This document shows, piece by piece, positions 1 to 5,026 of a stretch of DNA of 5,026 nucleotides. How positions within the stretch are numbered: the stretch's first letter is position 1; every line of letters starts with the position of its first letter. The notes under the pieces were generated by a model. That model had not been told where the DNA came from and did no database searches. It saw only the letters and a program-made list of their open reading frames with translations. Both the position numbers and the translations under genes were made by a program. Origin of the DNA: Chitinophagaceae bacterium (GTDB lineage: Bacteria; Bacteroidota; Bacteroidia; Chitinophagales; Chitinophagaceae); contig VIKJ01000034.1 in the NCBI GenBank assembly GCA_008080615.1, positions 25,948-30,973 on the forward strand. Direction: 5' to 3'.

Positions 1-930
1 ACTGTCGCCAATGGCATGGGTACACATTTGAAAATCAGTAGTACTTAATACTTGCGCCAGTGAATCGTAATGCGATTTATTTCTCAATAAAAATCCACCC
101 CATCCTGGTTTATCACTATAGTGCTTTAATAAACAAGCGCCTCTGCTTCCCAAAGCACCATCTGCATATACTTTAAATCCTTTTACAAATAATTTATCTG
201 TTTTGTAAGGGCCTGTTTTTAAATATTTATTTAGGTTAGCATCATTATCGCTTAGCATCACATACAAGCGCATGTTCAACTTTCCTTCCTTTTGTAAGCC
301 ATCTAATAATTCAACATCATCATAGTTTAAGCCACAATCGGTAACGGTTGTAAGCCCTTGCGCAAAACAATTTGCTTGTGCTGTATTTAACCAATTGGTA
401 TAATCTGCTGTAGTGGGAGTAGGTATTTTAGCATACACTGCATTATCTGCATTGTCTATTAATACCCCTGTTAATTTTCCATTGATGGTTTGAATATCGC
501 CACCAGTAATGGTTTGCCCAGCTTTGATACCAGCCAATTCCAAAGCTTTATCATTGGCAATAGAAGCATGACCATCTACGCGCGTAATAACCACAGGTGT
601 ATTGGGGAATGCAACATTCAATAATTCATTGGTAGGGAATTGTTTGCCTGGCCATTTATTTTGATCCCATCCTCTTCCCTGAATCCATTGCATATCTGGA
701 TGTTCTTTTGCGAATGCTTTAATGCGTTCTACTGTTTCCTCAAAAGATTTGGTATCAAATAAATTTACTTGAAACAATCCTCTTGCATAACCTACAAAAT
801 GCGCATGCGCATCTATCAGCCCTGGATAAAGGGCTTGGCCCTTTGCATCTATATTTTCAGTAGCCGTGTATTGCTTACTAATTTCCTCATTTTTTCCTAC
901 TGCAACAATTTTACCATCTTTAATGGCCAT
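1..930 (-). CDS. Amidohydrolase family 3 (YtcJ-like) protein, catalytic body; cut by the window edge and 5'-disrupted
   Basis: Metal-dependent hydrolase of the amidohydrolase superfamily (YtcJ/NfdA-like). Relatives cleave C-N bonds, but the substrate cannot be told from sequence. The frame is open from the window edge to ATG 930 (310 codons seen). Counting from that Met: end of the N-terminal beta-sandwich (MAIKDGKIVAVG, 1-12), PGLIDAHAHF (36-45) with the HxH metal ligands, RGWDQNKWPG (86-95), RVDGHA (117-122), FKVYADGALGSRGA (252-265), and THAIGD (304-309) bringing another metal-ligand His. These match the family closely, so the body was recently under selection. The C-terminal part lies outside. 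ATG 930 is only the first in-frame ATG: family members begin about 20-25 residues earlier with a strand like ADLIIYNAxIYTVD, absent here. In-frame TTG 951 is possible; a TAG lies upstream at 1008-1006. The signal peptide encoded just upstream is in another frame. It is probably a pseudogene or a leaderless cytoplasmic remnant. Family assignment is very sure, the start is not. Confidence 0.85.
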   Translation of the reverse strand, partial: MAIKDGKIVAVGKNEEISKQYTATENIDAKGQALYPGLIDAHAHFVGYARGLFQVNLFDTKSFEETVERIKAFAKEHPDMQWIQGRGWDQNKWPGKQFPTNELLNVAFPNTPVVITRVDGHASIANDKALELAGIKAGQTITGGDIQTINGKLTGVLIDNADNAVYAKIPTPTTADYTNWLNTAQANCFAQGLTTVTDCGLNYDDVELLDGLQKEGKLNMRLYVMLSDNDANLNKYLKTGPYKTDKLFVKGFKVYADGALGSRGACLLKHYSDKPGWGGFLLRNKSHYDSLAQVLSTTDFQMCTHAIGDS

Positions 931-1001
931 TGCTTCTGCGAATTGGCGCAAGATGATATTATTATCATTACTGCAAAAAGAAAAAATACATAATTTTTCA
1001 T
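897..1001 (-). pseudogene. Severed lipoprotein signal peptide of the amidohydrolase (34-codon frame)
   Basis: ATG 1001 opens a 34-codon frame ending at TAG 899-897. It begins with one Lys, a hydrophobic stretch (YVFFLFAVMIII) and a lipobox-like SSCANSQK, with Cys at residue 18. This is what the exported Bacteroidota members of this amidohydrolase family carry. After SQK the reading turns into unrelated residues, because the catalytic body continues in the -1 frame. From ATG 1001 to the Met codon at 930 there are 71 bases, so one base more (or two fewer) would restore the frame. However, about 20-25 conserved residues are also missing, so one sequencing indel cannot explain it. The start lies 9 bases after the ATPase stop codon, so it could be translated on the same message. 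Confidence 0.65.
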
Positions 1002-1010
1002 ACCACTATT

Positions 1011-2174
1011 TTAAAGATGATCTATTTGATTCCAAGGTAAAGTAAATTGTCGGGAACTGATTTCAGAACTTTCTTTACCTCCATAAATAAATAATCCGTT
1101 ACTGTTTGATTGTTGTTTTTGCCAATAGGTAAGATTTTTTAAAGCTGCTGAATCTATCTTTTTTCCTGATTTAATTTCAATACCAAATAACTCATCATTT
1201 TTACGAATTACCAAATCCACTTCATTACCCGAGGCATTTCTATAAAAATATATAGGCTCTAAAATCCCTTGATTGTATCGATTCTTTTTTATTTCGGTAA
1301 TGATCCAGTTTTCGAATATTGATCCATATTGAGGATGCTTTTGTAGTGCGGTTTTTGAATGGATCCCTTTTAAAAAACAAAGTAAGCCTGTATCATAAAA
1401 ATACAGTTTAGGGCTTTTAATAAGCCTCGTATTACTATTATTAGACCATGGCTGAAGTAAGTACACCAAATAACTACTCTCTAACAAGCCAAGCCAAGAT
1501 TGAATTGTTTTGGTATCTACCCGCGAATTTTTTGCCAACTCATCTCTGTTAAGCAATTGACCCGCTGCATTAGCACATAAAAAAACAAAACGAGTGAAAG
1601 CCCCAAGATCATTGATGTTTTTAAGTAATCTAACATCTCGTTGAACATATGTTTGTATATAACTTTCTAACCAAGTAGAAATATTCAACTGCTCATTCCA
1701 AATTTCAGGGTAGCCACCTTTTAATATCAGATCATCGACTGAACTAACATTCAATTTGTTTTCTTTCAACTCAGCAAAACTCAATGGCAATAATGATAAG
1801 TACCCTGCCCTACCTGCTAATGATTGTGAAACTTGCTCCTGTAGCAAAAAGTTATTAGATCCAGTTAAAATAAACTGTCCGCGTTTAGTATTGTTATCTA
1901 AAATTTCTTGTAAATATCTAAAGACATCAGGCACCCTTTGCACTTCATCAAAAATAGCTCCCTTAGCATATTTTTTAAAAAAGGCAGTAGGATTACGCTG
2001 AAATTCGGCTTGAACAAGGGGCGTTTCGAAATTTAAATAGGGTTTATCTTTAAAAAGTAGTTTACATAAAGTGGTCTTACCGCTTTGCCTTGGTCCGGTA
2101 ATACAAAGAGCCCTAAACTGGGTCAACCTAAATTTGGCTTCCAAAAAGATTTCTCTATTAATCATCTTTGCCAT
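1011..2174 (-). CDS. AAA_14 / DUF4143 family ATPase (387 aa)
   Basis: P-loop ATPase of the AAA_14-DUF4143 type, common in many copies in Bacteroidota and anaerobes; the cellular role is not established. Residues counted from ATG 2174: Walker A GPRQSGKTT (27-35, Lys33), Walker B AIFDEVQ (73-79, Asp76/Glu77), sensor-like ILTGSNN (102-108), SLAGR (118-122) with a candidate Arg finger, YVQRDV (176-181) opening DUF4143, and a winged-helix-like stretch near 190-235. The C-terminal region resembles the PD-(D/E)xK nuclease fold: Glu288, GNEVDLVI (316-323, Asp320) and GIEIKSGKK (331-339, Glu333/Lys335). The putative catalytic residues are present, so it looks intact. An in-frame ATG at 2228 would give 405 aa, but its extra 18 residues are translated repeat and would place the start upstream of the promoter. 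I prefer ATG 2174 (MAKMINREIF); ATG 2165 (MINREIF) is also possible. The gene stands 119 bp after lspA and 9 bp before the amidohydrolase signal peptide. Confidence 0.93.
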   Translation of the reverse strand: MAKMINREIFLEAKFRLTQFRALCITGPRQSGKTTLCKLLFKDKPYLNFETPLVQAEFQRNPTAFFKKYAKGAIFDEVQRVPDVFRYLQEILDNNTKRGQFILTGSNNFLLQEQVSQSLAGRAGYLSLLPLSFAELKENKLNVSSVDDLILKGGYPEIWNEQLNISTWLESYIQTYVQRDVRLLKNINDLGAFTRFVFLCANAAGQLLNRDELAKNSRVDTKTIQSWLGLLESSYLVYLLQPWSNNSNTRLIKSPKLYFYDTGLLCFLKGIHSKTALQKHPQYGSIFENWIITEIKKNRYNQGILEPIYFYRNASGNEVDLVIRKNDELFGIEIKSGKKIDSAALKNLTYWQKQQSNSNGLFIYGGKESSEISSRQFTLPWNQIDHL

Positions 2175-2178
2175 AGTA

Positions 2179-2186
2179 CAAATATA
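2179..2186 (-). promoter_or_regulatory. Bacteroidota -7 promoter box of the ATPase gene
   Basis: Read on the minus strand this is TATATTTG, a full match to the Bacteroidota TAnnTTTG box. With the usual spacing, transcription would start at about 2175, one base before ATG 2174, so the mRNA would be leaderless or nearly so. I see no good TTTG at the -33 position; that stretch falls inside the palindromic repeat, which may take over this role. The box touches the end of the repeat array. Confidence 0.5.
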
Positions 2187-2277
2187 TGCAAAAATGGAGT
2201 TGAATTCCATATTTGCAGAAAATTGCAAAAATGGAGTTGGATTCCATATTTGCAGAAAATTGCAAAAATGGAATTGA
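2187..2277. repeat. Tandem 37-bp palindromic repeat array (2.4 copies) at the ATPase start
   Basis: Unit 1 is 2187-2223, unit 2 is 2224-2260 (one base different, A to G at 2239), and a partial third unit is 2261-2277 (one mismatch in 17). Each unit is an imperfect inverted repeat: arm TGCAAAAATGGA, a 7-base spacer, arm TCCATATTTGCA (one mismatch between arms), then GAAAAT. Five arms result, at 2187-2198, 2206-2217, 2224-2235, 2243-2254 and 2261-2272, alternating in orientation with starts 18-19 bases apart. A degenerate sixth arm (about 7 of 12 bases) covers the ATPase start codon near 2170-2181. The array fills most of the lspA-ATPase gap. It could be an operator for autoregulation, a set of duplicated promoter and start regions, or the footprint of a mobile unit. 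The repeat structure is certain; the role is open. Confidence 0.9.
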
Positions 2278-2293
2278 GGCTAACCTATATTAT

Positions 2294-2971
2294 TTAGAAT
2301 ATCTGGTTCTTATCGTTTACCATCGTATCAGTTTCAATGGTATGGTGTTCTTCTTTTTCAACGTGTTTAAAAAAGGAATTCTGAAAAACCAAGATGGAAA
2401 TAACACCAGTAGAAATAGCCGCATCAGCTATATTAAACACCGGGCGAAAAAATTCAAACTCCTCTCCACCTACAAAGGGCATCCAGCTTGGATAATGCGC
2501 ATTGGTGATGATGGGGAAGTACAACATATCTACCACTTTTCCATGCAAAAACCCTGCATAGCCGCCACCAGAAGGCAATAAATGCGCTACATTTTGAGAA
2601 AATGGATTGCTGAATTCAAATATTAGTCCGTAAAATAAACTGTCAATTAAATTACCCAATGCACCCGCATAAATAAGGGCAGCACAAATAATAAATCCTC
2701 TGTGCATTTTCTTGCGGATAAAATCGCGAAGCAAAAAACTACCCCAAATAACGGCAGCCAATCTGAAAAGGGTGAGGGCTATTTTGCCAAACTCTCCGCC
2801 AAATTTCCAGCCCCAAGCCATCCCCTCATTTTCTACAAAATGAAGCCTAAACCAAGTACCCAATACCAAGTGCTCCTCACCTGCAAAATAGTTGAGTTTG
2901 ATATAAAACTTAATGGCCTGATCGGCAAAAATGATGGCTAAAATCAACAATATAACCTGTTTCCCTTTCAC
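2294..2971 (-). CDS. lspA: Lipoprotein signal peptidase (signal peptidase II), GTG start
   Basis: Inner-membrane aspartic peptidase that cuts prolipoprotein signal peptides just before the lipidated Cys (family A8). Family blocks in order: a first membrane helix with ADQAIK (16-21), HFVENEGMAWG (44-54), GALGNLIDS (103-111), GKVVDML (144-150) and FNIADAAISTGV (179-190). The catalytic pair should be Asp148 and Asp183. Four hydrophobic segments fit the fold. At 225 aa it is longer than the roughly 165 aa of the E. coli enzyme. The surplus sits in the loop before VVD (about 113-143), the loop between VVD and the IAD block (about 154-178), and a charged tail after residue 200, as I know from Bacteroidota homologues. 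Ser instead of Arg after LID also seems usual there. The start is GTG 2971: it gives the usual MK plus helix, and I found no in-frame ATG just upstream. The gene is intact and has its own promoter. Confidence 0.97.
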   Translation of the reverse strand: MKGKQVILLILAIIFADQAIKFYIKLNYFAGEEHLVLGTWFRLHFVENEGMAWGWKFGGEFGKIALTLFRLAAVIWGSFLLRDFIRKKMHRGFIICAALIYAGALGNLIDSLFYGLIFEFSNPFSQNVAHLLPSGGGYAGFLHGKVVDMLYFPIITNAHYPSWMPFVGGEEFEFFRPVFNIADAAISTGVISILVFQNSFFKHVEKEEHHTIETDTMVNDKNQIF

Positions 2972-2993
2972 TAGTAAGCTTTTAATGTAAAAA

Positions 2994-3001
2994 CAAAGAT
3001 A
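2994..3001 (-). promoter_or_regulatory. Bacteroidota -7 promoter box of lspA
   Basis: Minus-strand TATCTTTG matches TAnnTTTG. It predicts a transcription start near 2990 and a leader of about 19 bases before GTG 2971. There is no convincing -33 TTTG and no Shine-Dalgarno sequence; the latter is normal in this phylum. Its place between the upstream terminator and the GTG supports lspA as the head of its own transcript. Confidence 0.5.
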
Positions 3002-3091
3002 AGGGGCAGAAATAGTATAAAATCATAAAAATTAGCTGGAGCAGAATTGGTATCCAATTTGGGAGATAAGCACTGAAATTAAGCGAATGTA

Positions 3092-3122
3092 TTGCTGAAA
3101 CAAGAAAAATGGAGTGGAAATG
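3092..3122. repeat. Possible diverged single copy of the 37-bp repeat
   Basis: Aligned without gaps to array positions 2213-2243, 24 of 31 bases agree, including an 11-base exact run AAAAATGGAGT (3105-3115). It lies in the same orientation as the array, about 0.8 kb away on the other side of lspA. The second palindrome arm is not kept. The DNA is A-rich, so a chance match is possible. Confidence 0.3.
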
Positions 3123-3125
3123 TAC

Positions 3126-3160
3126 AAAAAAAATCCGTCCCGAATAATCGGAACGGATTT
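3126..3160 (-). terminator. Rho-independent terminator of the 544-aa lipoprotein gene
   Basis: Stem arms AAATCCGT (3131-3138) and ACGGATTT (3153-3160) pair perfectly. After one C/A mismatch (3139/3152) come CCGA (3140-3143) and TCGG (3148-3151), with loop ATAA. On the minus strand the stem runs into eight T residues (3133-3126, the first three inside the stem). It starts 29 bases after the stop codon at 3190 and separates this transcript from lspA. Confidence 0.9.
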
Positions 3161-3189
3161 GACTTTAAACCAAAACTGCTATGAGAAAA

Positions 3190-4824
3190 CTATCTTACTC
3201 CTTGAGTTAAAGTTCCAACTCCGAAAGTTAAGTTGATGGTAGTTGTAGTACCTCCATTTTGAATACTTAAAGCAGGTAAACTAAAACCACTATTTACGAA
3301 TACTCTATTAACTGTAACAGTATTACTGAAACTAGAACTGCTTTTAATCTGCGCAAGAGCAGTAGGTAAATAACCATTTAAGTTACCAGTTGCAGTAGAC
3401 CTTGTAGGATAAACTCCGTAAAATGTTGCTGTTGGATTTACTGTGCTTGTAGGCAATGATAGAGCTGTTAAAAGGCCATATCCAGCTGTTGGAGTAGCAA
3501 AATTCCATGACGCTCCGGCTTGTAAACTTGGTCTTCTTACAAATACATTATCACTATTATTTAATAAGTCTACAAAGCGTACAGGCAAATTAGTAACCCC
3601 GGTTTGCGCTACTTGTGCAAAAGAATATCTAGCACCTGCATTAAATGAAATTTGACTTCCACTTGCGTCAAACATTGATTCAGTAGATGGAGATGAATTT
3701 GAAGTAAACATCCAGTTATTTAATTGTGTTAATTGATCTTGACCGCTAAATGTTGGAGTTAAACCTTTGATATAAAAAGATCTTCCTAAGCTATCTTTTG
3801 TATCAACAACTCCATAGAATCTAGACAATGAAGATGGTACAGAACCAGCAGGTGCAGCAGGTTTAGTACCAGTTCCAAATGTATTAGCAGAAAATTGTTG
3901 CAAAGTAAATCTAGCAGGTACCGATACAATAGAAGGAATAGAATCTGTTCCTGGTAAAAGACCATTCACCCATAAAGTATGTGTAGTGTCTTTAGATACA
4001 GGAAGAAAACTAAAAGCACCAACTGTTGATCCGTTATTATCGGGCAAGCCGATTGAATAAACTCCACTTGCATTAGTTACAGCAGTAAAGAAATTTTGAG
4101 TGCCATTAAAAGTATTGGTAATGGTTATTAATTGACCAGTAACCGTTTCAACTGATGTATTGGTTAAGTTAGCATCAATAGTTACAGTTCCGGTAACTGT
4201 ATTTCTTAAATTTCCATTATTCCAAAGCTGTACCGTTGTAGAACCTGTACCACCAGAATTTCTCGTGAAAAACCCTGAAATAGCTGTTGAATAACCTGTT
4301 TTTGAAACAATTGCCTGAACGGTAGCTGGTACATTTATATTTGAAGCAGCAGGAAAAGTAGCAATACCATTTGCATCTGTAGTAGCAGTAAGAACAGTTC
4401 CTGTAGTAGTTGGTAATAATACAGTAGCACCAGAAACAGCTACGTTTGTATTTACTATATCCCTAACACTAACAATAATATCCACTCTTTTTTGATTCAC
4501 TAAAGTTAAGCTATCAGTTCTTCTTCCAGTTGCAGCCGACAAACTATCTAAGAAGCGATTATAGGCTCTATTGATACTATCCTGCTGTAAAGCATTTCTA
4601 GAACTAGCTAGAAGACCTAACTGATAATTCAATTGCGCCAATGCAGTTGCACCTGATTGTCTTAATTGCTCTAGTGATCTTTCATTATCGAACTTGGTTT
4701 GTAATAGTGCAGTTTGTGCTGCAATTGCGTCTTTTTCGCTAAAAGCGTCTTTTTTACAAGCTACAAAGCCTATAGACACCAGCATCGCAAAACAGATGAC
4801 CGTGATGATTTTTTTAGTAAACAT
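3190..4824 (-). CDS. Putative surface lipoprotein with coiled coil and Ig-like domains (544 aa), function unknown
   Basis: I do not recognise a named family. The protein starts with a lipoprotein signal peptide (MFTKK, hydrophobic 6-22, GFVAC with Cys23). The following KKD plus further acidic residues resembles the Bacteroidota surface-export signal, so it is probably anchored at the cell surface. Residues about 27-112 are Gln/Leu/Ala/Arg-rich and predict long helices, likely a coiled coil. Two beta-rich stretches follow that look like carboxypeptidase-regulatory or Ig-like folds: about 115-205, with SGATVLLP (131-138) and TTDANGIATFP (148-158), and about 208-290, with VTGQLITITN (228-237) and TNASGVYSIGLP (250-261). 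The rest, about 300-544, is Ser/Thr/Asn-rich and beta-prone with no motif I know. I see no type IX secretion C-terminal domain. ATG 4824 is set by the signal peptide. The gene follows the barrel gene by 36 bases without an obvious promoter, so the two are probably co-transcribed; it ends in a strong terminator. It may bind a polymer or a partner protein, but nothing proves this. Confidence 0.85.
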   Translation of the reverse strand: MFTKKIITVICFAMLVSIGFVACKKDAFSEKDAIAAQTALLQTKFDNERSLEQLRQSGATALAQLNYQLGLLASSRNALQQDSINRAYNRFLDSLSAATGRRTDSLTLVNQKRVDIIVSVRDIVNTNVAVSGATVLLPTTTGTVLTATTDANGIATFPAASNINVPATVQAIVSKTGYSTAISGFFTRNSGGTGSTTVQLWNNGNLRNTVTGTVTIDANLTNTSVETVTGQLITITNTFNGTQNFFTAVTNASGVYSIGLPDNNGSTVGAFSFLPVSKDTTHTLWVNGLLPGTDSIPSIVSVPARFTLQQFSANTFGTGTKPAAPAGSVPSSLSRFYGVVDTKDSLGRSFYIKGLTPTFSGQDQLTQLNNWMFTSNSSPSTESMFDASGSQISFNAGARYSFAQVAQTGVTNLPVRFVDLLNNSDNVFVRRPSLQAGASWNFATPTAGYGLLTALSLPTSTVNPTATFYGVYPTRSTATGNLNGYLPTALAQIKSSSSFSNTVTVNRVFVNSGFSLPALSIQNGGTTTTINLTFGVGTLTQGVR

Positions 4825-4860
4825 GTTGTATGAGTTTGAATTGATGAAATTGTTTGATTG

Positions 4861-5026
4861 TTATTTTTTTGTTGTTTTCTTTTTAAATGCAGGAATGCTA
4901 TAACCCAAGCCAAGTGTAAATGCATTGGTTCGTATGTTTCCACTTACACCAGCAGTTCCGATATAGGAATAATCATCCAACACAGACGTTAAGCCTCCAT
5001 TGTAACGAAAATCCAATACCAATTCT
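4861..5026 (-). CDS. Outer-membrane beta-barrel protein, C-terminal 54 residues (5' end outside the window)
   Basis: The frame enters from the right edge and stops at TAA 4863-4861. The visible part alternates polar and hydrophobic residues in barrel-strand style: ELVLDFRYNGGL, then a loop with LDDYSYIGTAGVSG, then a last strand, TNAFTLGLGYSIPAF, and a basic tail KKKTTKK. The turn followed by an amphipathic strand close to the C-terminus is typical of the Bacteroidota outer-membrane beta-barrel (PorT-like) families. The basic tail after the last strand is slightly unusual but harmless. Which barrel family it is cannot be decided from 54 residues. Its closeness to the 544-aa lipoprotein suggests a barrel-lipoprotein pair in one operon. 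Confidence 0.7.
   Translation of the reverse strand, partial: ELVLDFRYNGGLTSVLDDYSYIGTAGVSGNIRTNAFTLGLGYSIPAFKKKTTKK

Noticed and set aside
769..993. Plus-strand 74-codon ORF
   Set aside because: It lies opposite the conserved amidohydrolase frame and its product has no recognisable features; it is a shadow.
931..1001. Programmed -1 frameshift joining signal peptide and amidohydrolase
   Set aside because: T-runs exist, but even a frameshift would leave out the conserved first strand, so it could not restore a normal protein.
1756..2001. Plus-strand 81-codon ORF
   Set aside because: It is antisense to the ATPase core motifs; a shadow frame.
2187..2260. Intrinsic terminator of lspA
   Set aside because: The hairpins are A/T-rich and are not followed by a T-run in the minus-strand direction.
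2187..2277. CRISPR array
   Set aside because: The units are contiguous with no variable spacers, each unit is itself a palindrome, and no cas gene is nearby.
2213..2581. Plus-strand 122-codon ORF starting in the repeat
   Set aside because: Most of it is antisense to lspA, whose frame is clearly the coding one; the start is supplied by the repeat.
4183..4201. Inverted repeat ACAGTT/AACTGT as a regulatory site
   Set aside because: It lies inside the lipoprotein coding sequence, where recurrent Val-Thr codons easily create such pairs.
4694..4903. Plus-strand 69-codon ORF over the lipoprotein start
   Set aside because: It is antisense to the signal peptide and the barrel gene's 3' end; no support of its own.

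Overview
The window looks like chromosomal DNA from a member of the Bacteroidota, possibly Chitinophagaceae or a relative. Three things suggest this. Two gene starts carry the phylum's TAnnTTTG -7 promoter box and lack a Shine-Dalgarno sequence. The lipoproteins end their signal peptides in the Cys-Lys-Lys-Asp style. The lipoprotein signal peptidase is of the long Bacteroidota type. The genus is a guess. Every gene I can support lies on the minus strand, so transcription runs from high to low coordinates.

Layout in transcription order: (1) 5026-4861, the 3' end of an outer-membrane beta-barrel protein. (2) 4824-3190, a 544-aa lipoprotein of unknown function with a coiled coil and Ig-like folds, closed by a clear intrinsic terminator at 3160-3126. 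(3) A 218-bp gap holding that terminator, the lspA promoter and a possible relic of a repeat. (4) 2971-2294, lspA, starting with GTG. (5) 2277-2187, a compact array of 37-bp tandem units, each an imperfect palindrome. (6) 2174-1011, an AAA_14/DUF4143 ATPase whose promoter and start abut the array. (7) 1001 to the window edge, an exported amidohydrolase of the YtcJ type. Its lipoprotein signal peptide is now out of frame with the catalytic body.

The barrel and the 544-aa lipoprotein probably form one envelope unit. LspA is a housekeeping enzyme and would process both the 544-aa lipoprotein and, if it were intact, the amidohydrolase. The ATPase with its repeat array is the accessory part: it sits between lspA and the amidohydrolase, 9 bases from the latter's start codon.

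The points most worth a second look are the palindrome array at the ATPase start, a possible diverged copy of it upstream of lspA, and the amidohydrolase lesion. Ten bases at the lesion can be read as family-typical residues in both frames, as expected if a deletion occurred between short direct repeats. I found no RNA gene, CRISPR array, insertion sequence or complete novel defence system.
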